DNA of 64,000 bases from the NCBI GenBank assembly GCA_010279815.1, contig QEOQ01000486.1:1084935-1148934 (forward strand), written 5' to 3'. The position numbers and the translations under genes were made by a program. The notes under the pieces were generated by a model. That model was not told the origin of the DNA. It made no database searches and saw nothing but the letters and a program-made list of their open reading frames with translations. This document shows, one piece after another, positions 58,101 to 64,000 of this stretch; within the stretch, counting starts at the first letter, position 1, and every line of letters starts with the position of its first letter. Source of the DNA: Brachionus plicatilis (taxonomy: Eukaryota > Rotifera > Eurotatoria > Ploima > Brachionidae).

Positions 58101-61100
58101 TTATTTTAATAGAAAATTTATAATTTATAATTTATATTTTTGTAGCAATTTACGATATGTCTGACAATTCTTACTTTATATTTTAATAACAATTATTGTA
58201 CAATTAGATTTAATTCTCAAATCATTAATTTTTAATCAATAAAACGTTTGAAACTCAAAATGCCAAATATTTAAAAAAAAAATAATTTTTCTTAAAAAAG
58301 ATAAATTTTTGAATTTTTTTTTAGATTAAAAGATTTGTATGTAATATTTGAAAATTTTTCATTTCTTCAAATTAAAAACTTAAAAGAACATCAAAAACTG
58401 TTTCTCTGAAATTTTTTACCGCTGATTTTGTCTAACCGCCAAAGTGGCCGTCCGTATTTGATTTGGCCGGCCAAATTCGCGGTCCAAATTTTTGACCGCC
58501 GGCCTGGCCGCCTTATTTTGGCCTTGTTCGGACCGGCCAGGCTTGGCCGCCGCCCAACACTAATAGGGACTTTCAATGACAGATCTGAAAGACCTAAGAC
58601 TTTAGACTATAGCAAAAATAAGAATTAATTTTTTTCAAAAAAAAAGCGTCACCATTGGCACAAGACTGAAAATTGTCAACTAGTGAATTTGATTCAAAAT
58701 TTGTTATTTTTAGAACAATTTTCATCGACTAATTAAAAACAAAATATTTCTCTAAAAATTCAGACTCTAACCATTTAAATTTTTTTTTGTTTATTTTAAT
58801 TTATTCATTTCTGAATCTTTATCGAGTTTAGAGAAAGGAAAGAACTTTGAAAAGACGCTAATAAAAATACAATTGATTGTAATATTTAAATCAAAAAATA
58901 AAACAATAGTTCGTAATTAATAGTAAATAAACTTTTGCTAAATTTTTTATTTGAGATTACTTAAAAAAACGAAAAAACCGTAAAAATACACAATAATCCT
59001 TCTGAAATAAACCAAAAATATCTGAAGAACATTTAAATTATTAAAAAAAGAGAAGGACAAATTTTTTTAAATTTGGTTTTTGAATAACTTAAAAAATAAT
59101 ATTTAGTTTGTAATAAAATTATAAAAATTTTAATCTAACGGATGACCCGTCGATCAAAAATTCCTAAAAATTATTTAGTCTTGAACTAGTGTAATTTACT
59201 TAACATCTAAATTCATTCATCAGAATAAAAATTAATTTTGTAATATTGAATCTTAGACATTAAATGTTAAGATTTTATTGAGAATTAAATATGTTAATTA
59301 GGCCATTTGATTCTATCAGGTAGAATCAAATGGGATTTTTTATTTAAAAATTTGAGTTTAGTATTAGGAAAAATTTATGTGTTCTCATGATTGAATAAAA
59401 ATGTGGCCAAATTTATATTTGATTGATTAAAAATTTTAATTTTACTAATTTAATTAAATGTATTCAATATTCATAATAATAATTAGCGTTTTTTTTTATC
59501 TGAATTTTTTTTTTTAATTTGAATTTTTATAATCAGATCATCGGACTTAGAATCCATAAAATATTAAATAATTTTTTAAACAAATTGTTTAACTTTTTTT
59601 TATAAAATGAATACTTAAAAATAAAGGGAATATTATTTCAACACAATAAATTTCTGATTAGTACAATGAAAAAAACATTCAACACAATTCGATTTCTTCT
59701 CAGCACAAAAAATCATATTTAAAAAAAAACATTTAACACAAAAAATTGTGTTTGAAAATAATTCTTAAAGGAAATTTTTTTTCAACACAAAAATATTTAT
59801 AATAAAATAAATTTTTTTTTATTTTAAAATTTATTTAATGATATTTATAAGTGGAAGTTAGGTAAATAAAGTAAATTTCGAAGCTTAAAGAAAAGAAATT
59901 AAAAAAATTAGTCTCTAGAAAACCATTTTTCTGCATTTTTTGCTCTACCTCTTTTAGGTTTATTGACAAATTGGTCCTCTTTTTTTAAAAATTCTTTTAA
60001 TGCCAATAAATGTGCACAATATTCTAATTTAGTGAAAAACTTTCAATAACATTTCTTACTGTTAAGCTCAACTTTATAACAGTTCTTGAATAAATTTTTT
60101 TTTAATTTTCTCATCAAGCCATTAATTTTTGTGTTGAATGCATTTATTTTATTTTTAATTTTTGTGCTAAAAGTATATTTTTCAAATTTTAATTTTTGTG
60201 CTGAGAAGAAATCATTTTGTGCTGAGCGTTTTGAAATTGTGTTGAATGGTTATTTTTTTGTGTTGAAAAGGTAGACCCAAAAATAAAGCATGCGTTTCAA
60301 AGCTTTCCTATAATACCAAGCAAAATATAGAAAAACATAAAGGTTTGAATTAAACCTTTAAGAATTGCTAAGATTCAAAATTTTCTTAAAACCTAATGCA
60401 AAGCTAAAATTATTTAAAATTACAATTATTTACCAACTAAAAGACAAATTTATAATTTTAAATGTAAAAAAAAGATGAAAAATTACCTTCATAATGATCT
60501 TTTGGATTCTTGGCCACTTTATCGGTTTGATGCTCTCTAATTCTTTCGACATTAGCTTTCAGTTTTTCCAAAATTTTGTCCTCTTTGTCTTTTTCCCTTT
60601 TAACTTTGTGTCGAATTATTTTCTTAAATATTTCAGCACCTCTAGACAAGAAAAAAATTTAATTTTGCCACGACTCATTTTTTAGATTATCTACCTGGCA
60701 GCTAAAATTGCTTGGGCCCGATACTCATTGACCACATGCTCGAACATATTGGACATGTAGAGACGTCGCTGAAGCAACAATACCAGAAAACAAACAATAT
60801 CCCATACCAGACCGACGTCTCCTGAATCATCATTAGTCAAACATTTTGTTTCCCGAAATTGATTGGACGGAAACGCTTTGCAGTTTATGCCAAAAATGTC
60901 AATCAATAGGCAAATCGAACTTACTTTACTCGAAAAAATACAAATAACAATCTTTTTTTTTAATAAATTTAATTAAAATTTTTTTCTTTTAATCAAAAAA
61001 ATATCTACCTGAAGAACTGCTTTAATAAAAATGACTAGAAAGCAATAAGAGACAAGCACGTTCCAACTTAAGAAAAAAAAAAAAAAAAAATAAAATTAAA

Positions 61101-62171
61101 TTAAAAAATTTAGAAATAAATCACAATTTTAGAAGTTTGTTCAAAGGCCGCATCAGAAAAGTCTGTCCCATCCATAAGAAAATAAAGCTCAAAATGACGT
61201 ATCCCATGCACAGAATACTTATTCGGCTTGTTCCGGACAAAAAAACAATTGCCAAAACCAACCAGTATGAATACATGTAAATAGCGTATTTTAATCTGTC
61301 CAAATAGTTTCTGGTCTTGGAAATAAAATCATGGAATGGGTTTGCTTGCAGCAGATCCTTTTTTTCATAAACAAGCTCGTTATTTTTTCCGCCCATTGTT
61401 TCTATCATGATGGCGGAAATTTTGGCATGCCTGTCCATTTCCAGATTGAATACATTCAATTGTAGCCAGACAAAAAAAATTTGAAAAAAGTCTGCAATCA
61501 TTTTAGAGGCTGATGGAGGGCTTGAATAATCCGGAAGAAACAACCAAATCCGAGCCTTGTTTATGATGTTGTTCGGTTGGTTTCGATTCCACTGTGACCA
61601 CGGGTACTCATAGCACAACACTGATGGTAGTCCCAAGCATCCAGCATACTGAATTGGAAGTAATAGTATCAGAAAAACAAAATAGTAAATCCATATTCTT
61701 CTAATAGCTGTCCTTCTCAGATTCAAAAATATACCTAGCCAAATTCCGTAGACTAAAGCATACACGTCCATTCGAGTAATTATTGCGATACTGGTCATGA
61801 ATAGACAAATTTCCAAGCCAAATCGATAGAAGAAATAATTAGCCATATATTTTGAAAATTGGAACAAGTCCTTGTCCATATCTAGCCATGTTATGTGGTC
61901 AAATAGAATGCTGTAAATGGGCTGTGGCATGTTGTTTTTTAGTCTGTAGTGTTTTTGTTTGAGTTTGACAATTTTTTGAAATGTCAATAATAAAAATATG
62001 CAGATGTAATACTTTTATTCAAACAATTGAAATTTTAAAATATCAAATTTAGAGGTAGATTACTTTTAAGTTATCTTGTATGTTATCTGCTTTTTCAATG
62101 CCAATGTATTTCAAGTTGTCCTGGGGTTTTAGCAAAAATGGATCAATAGATGAATCTGAACGATTGGTAAA
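48827..62171 (-). CDS. PIEZO: Piezo mechanosensitive cation channel (C-terminal part)
   Basis: The 5' part lies beyond the right edge. Exons found, 5' to 3': 62171-62064, 62011-61125, 61066-61009, 60951-60695, 60641-60487, 57321 to about 56202, 54234-53509, 53446-52795, 49816-49631, then a terminal exon used in either of two versions (49463-49169 or 49139-48827). Nearly all junctions are in phase; 56202 to 54234 is not, so a small exon is probably missed. About 1,480 residues are covered (vertebrate Piezos about 2,500 to 2,800). Landmarks: YFFYRFGLEICLFMTSIAII and FLSGTSRISILCMGYVILSF in the blade, the beam region RGAEIFKKIIRHKVKREKDK, CYFFMILNHL and WAMLCLPRP, then PYSFLVMFLIQFILMIVDRA LYLRK, QIRCGYPTRILGNFLTKSYS and LSLSDWLQMEDIYANIFVLK (anchor), YPTPRGTKRK and IIWFPL (outer helix), the extracellular cap (FENLKEQL, SIWQISPPS) and the pore-end exon with ELPNVD. 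It forms a trimeric plasma-membrane channel opened by membrane tension. Confidence 0.93.
49169..49463 (-). other. PIEZO: Piezo terminal exon, diverged version (A)
   Basis: The acceptor CCTGTAG at 49464-49465 is followed by one base that completes the Gly codon started by the donor exon (ends GG at 49631). It encodes 97 residues starting IVGLYSTFIILIAQLVRDAL (inner helix), then IIYQELPNVDKLIQLLNDIL, LVRSLVLLDLEDELYEKLIY and IYRDPAFMIHIT, and a basic tail ending NTTVRL. The family's VRE becomes VRS and SPETMIKWT becomes DPAFMIHIT. The frame is intact to TAA at 49169-49171. No AATAAA lies before copy B, so a transcript using A would carry copy B as 3' UTR. Confidence 0.85.
49958..50290. mobile_element. 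333-bp palindrome plus partial direct copy in a Piezo intron
   Basis: From ATAAATAAATTAATTTTGAA on the left to TTCAAAATTAATTTATTTAT on the right the arms are reverse complements over about 140 bp each, including AATGATTCGGGGGAAAAATT and its inverse, with a loop of about 50 bp. A diverged direct copy of the outer right arm follows at 50291-50370 (ACCCCAAATCATTAGAATAG). It is non-coding. Confidence 0.75.
50370..52794. other. Piezo intron, no separate gene seen
   Basis: The intron between the cap exon (ends 52795) and the exon at 49816. It contains partial dispersed repeats (ATTTATTTGTTTATCTGT near 51690, AAAAGGTGAACCAAAATAGA near 51892, GAAGGAGCTTTAG near 52062) and a somewhat more complex stretch at 52080-52210 without coding pattern. 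Confidence 0.5.
54235..56201. other. Piezo intron region, probable missed small exon
   Basis: Flanked by two confidently assigned exons whose phases disagree by two bases, so at least one short exon should lie here; none could be recognised in the AT-rich sequence. Inverted words AATGTAACATGCTTTACATG (54329) and AGCATTTTACATTAAAATT (54577) suggest a small repeat. Confidence 0.45.
57844..58562. mobile_element. hAT-type MITE, GGCCGGCCAAA-rich, with perfect 8-bp duplication
   Basis: The terminus TAGTGTTGGG at 57844 is mirrored by CCCAACACTA ending at 58562. The octamer ATAGGGAC lies directly outside both ends (57836-57843 and 58563-58570). Terminal 200 bp on each side are GC-rich arrays of GGCCGGCCAAA, CCGCTGAG(C/T)TGG and GACGGACGGCCAAA words in inverted orientation; the middle is AT-rich. 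It has no transposase; frames of 60-90 codons inside it are by-products. It lies in the Piezo intron 57322-60486. Confidence 0.85.
59630..60285. mobile_element. MITE with CAACACAA / TTGTGTTG inverted arrays
   Basis: Left: TTTCAACACAATAAA, CATTCAACACAATTCG, TTCTCAGCACAAAA, CATTTAACACAAAAAAT. Right: TTTTTGTGTTGAATGCATTT, TTTTTGTGCTAAAAG, TTTTTGTGCTGAGAAG, GAAATTGTGTTGAATGG, TTTTGTGTTGAAAAGG. The two arrays are inverted across about 650 bp. A 62-codon frame at 60086-60274 is repeat-derived. It lies in the same Piezo intron as the hAT-type MITE. Confidence 0.6.
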
Positions 62172-62219
62172 CTAAAAATATGAAATTTTTATAAGTGTTT
62201 AAAGTTAAACTGTATAATG

Positions 62220-62480
62220 GGTAAAATTACGTTATTTTACGTAATTTTACGCCAGAAGTTAGCAATAAGTAATAGTTTAATTAAGTTTGGCCGAAAATGA
62301 AACGCTAACGGCTAAAAAAAAAGGATTTTAGAGGAAAAAGTGGAAAATTAATAAAAATATTTAAATTTTATAAAACAATTGTTGAAAAAAAAAATTAAAT
62401 TTTATTACATTTTTTACACCATTTTACGTAAAATTACACAATTTAATGTAATTTTCTGTCATATTTTTTAATTTAATGTA
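62220..62480. repeat. TTACGTAA-family repeat
   Basis: AAAATTACGTTATTTTACGT and CCATTTTACGTAAAATTACA words face each other across about 240 bp, matching the family at 15285-15722. It lies just upstream of the first Piezo exon in the window. Confidence 0.5.
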
Positions 62481-62746
62481 AATATTAGTTAAGTACCTGA
62501 ATTTTTTTTGCCAAAAGATGATTTTAAAAATAAAAAAACACTTTATGCAATCAAAAATGATGTTAAAAGTGAAACAATAAATCTTTTTTATTAATAAATA
62601 AAGAATTAAAAAACTTTTTTATTTTTATACTTTTTTTTGAAAATTATGATTTATTTAAAAATCAATTCATTTTTTTTGTTGGTTGACTTTTCTGTTATTT
62701 GACCAACTTTTCAAAGAAAGCATCTTAAATTTATTTACAATTAATA

Positions 62747-62895
62747 AGATTCGTTCACCTCCTACTTAACCCGATCTGAATCCTATTGAAATGGTTTGGA
62801 ATGAGATGAAAGTCATTAAAAGAAAATCGGTCTGTAAAACAGAGTAAGAAGTTTCTGCAAAAATTAATGAATTCCAAAAACTCTTAACGAAATAA
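62747..62895 (+). pseudogene. Tc1/mariner transposase C-terminal relic
   Basis: Reads SPPT-stop-PDLNPIEMVWNEMKVIKRKS, then VCKTE-stop-EVSAKINEFQKLL. The block PDLNPIE..W...K is the signature around the last catalytic acid of Tc1/mariner transposases, where a Ser normally stands at the position now TAA. Two stops in 45 codons and no upstream domains mark a dead copy inside a Piezo intron. Confidence 0.6.
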
Positions 62896-63049
62896 AAATG
62901 TAAGAAACATATAAATCGGCTAAAGCAGGTAATTAAGTATGTAATAAAAAACGACGGAGGCTGATCAAACTCATAAATTGGAAATTCGATTTCATTAATA
63001 TAATAAAAAATATCTGTTTATACAGTATTGATTTGACATGATGTTATTA

Positions 63050-63690
63050 GTAATTTTTTCGGAAAATTACGTAAACTTACGTAAAAAAGTAGTAATTTAT
63101 CTAATTTTAGGTAAATTCCGTTCATTTGAAGAAATTTATTCCACATTACATTGAATATAATTAAGCTATTGGTCAAACGCTAAAAAAAGCTTGAAAACTG
63201 ATAAAGCTTCCTCGCAAAAAAAAACTAATAAAAAAAGAAAATACATGATTAAAAATTTTCTAAAAATTATTAGAAAAATTAATAAAATAATTTTTTTTTT
63301 TGAAAAAATTAAATTTTAATTAGTTTATTTTTTACTTTTTTTTTAAATAAATTTGTAGTGAAAATAGGTAAAAAAAAAGAAACATAACTAAACCTAAAAA
63401 TAAACTTTAAAAAGACCTTTTCTACTATTTTTTACTAAAGAAAAAATCTAAATTTATGAAAAATTACGGAATTTTACGTAAAATTGTTTTACAGAAAAAT
63501 AACCTCTTTTAATCGAACCAAATAGAAAAAATTTCAAATTTCTTCGAAAAAAAAAAACGATAATTTTAGGTCCTTTTTTGATTAGCGTAAAAAAGTAGAA
63601 ATTAAGGTAATTTTACGTAAATTTTAGAATTTTACAGATAAATTTCGTAAATTTTGTTTTCTAATTTTCCGTAAAAATTACCAAAAACAT
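63050..63690. repeat. TTACGTAA-family repeat array
   Basis: Several TTACGTAAA-type words (GAAAATTACGTAAACTTACG, ACGGAATTTTACGTAAAATT, GTAATTTTACGTAAATTTTA) in both orientations, with an ATACATGATT / AACATGATGTGA context. It continues the family seen at 62220 and 15285. No coding frame. Confidence 0.45.
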
Positions 63691-64000
63691 GATGTGAAAT
63701 CAATACTATAATAACATATATAAATTGATTAAAATATTCATAATATCACAAATATTATACTTATTTGATTAAAAATACTCTTTTTTTTATTAAAATAACA
63801 CCTAAATTATCAAATTTATCCATTAATAATAAAGCTATTTAATCTATTTAATTTGGGCAGGTGAAGTTTTTTTCAATTTAGTTTAACTAAATGAAAAATA
63901 ATAAAAAAGTTTTGTATTTTATTATAATCCGTTTTTTATATTTGTAAAAAATATTTGTACATTTTCTTTCCCTAAATCTTCTATTCCTCGTTTATTTTCT
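63691..64000. other. right edge, Piezo intron, nothing else seen
   Basis: AT-rich sequence to the window edge; no further Piezo exon was recognised upstream of 62171 within the window, so the intron extends at least 1.8 kb. Confidence 0.5.

Noticed and set aside
57773..58628. Arg/Pro-rich frames of 61-87 codons
   Set aside because: They lie in the GGCC-rich arrays of the hAT-type MITE and reflect its repeat words.

Overview
The window is a very AT-rich animal genomic segment. It carries spliced genes with GT-AG introns, some only 30-100 bp and others of 1.5-3 kb packed with repeats, plus one assembly gap of 471 N. The gene set (Piezo channel, calpain-7, H2A.Z, animal haem peroxidase, tandem death-domain protein, RING/MATH-type proteins, an intronless 7TM receptor and a PhoPQ/AprA-type hydrolase) and the many non-LTR, hAT-like, Tc1-like and MITE remnants fit a monogonont rotifer of the Brachionus type. 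That taxonomic call is inference from composition and family content and was not tested by a search.

Layout. 1-8.6 kb: no intact gene; repeats, including a 2.44 kb hAT-like element (5761-8201) with a perfect 8-bp target duplication and retroelement pieces inside it. 8.67-17.3 kb (minus): a RING-like/MATH gene broken by one in-frame stop, a 777-residue single-exon receptor, and an intact paralog of the RING-like/MATH gene. 18.4-22.5 kb (minus): a four-exon secreted haem peroxidase, 698 aa. 23-31 kb: transposon territory, with a Gypsy integrase relic, an LTR-like block, a 0.78 kb near-perfect palindrome lying inside a pogo-like remnant, and a non-LTR 3' tail. 31.5-43.6 kb (plus): a two-death-domain protein, H2A.Z and calpain-7 (seven exons, about 797 aa). 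44.57-45.04 kb: gap. 45.2-48.6 kb (minus): an eight-exon PhoPQ/AprA-family secreted hydrolase, 498 aa. 48.8-62.2 kb and beyond the right edge (minus): the C-terminal half of a Piezo mechanosensitive channel.

The most interesting observation is at the Piezo 3' end. Two complete, in-phase versions of the last coding exon lie in tandem, 29 bp apart, so one upstream donor can join either of two different C-termini. One copy is near-canonical and the other is diverged at the most conserved positions. Other points of note are the eukaryotic, intron-bearing PhoPQ/AprA gene, the GTCAAAGTC-rich hAT-like MITE family with 8-bp duplications at several loci, and three independent perfect or near-perfect palindromes of 0.3-0.8 kb, two of them inside introns of conserved genes.

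The genes do not form an obvious pathway; neighbouring unrelated genes are spaced as in an ordinary animal genome. Exon boundaries were placed by hand from splice consensus, reading phase and family similarity, so edges may be off by a few bases.
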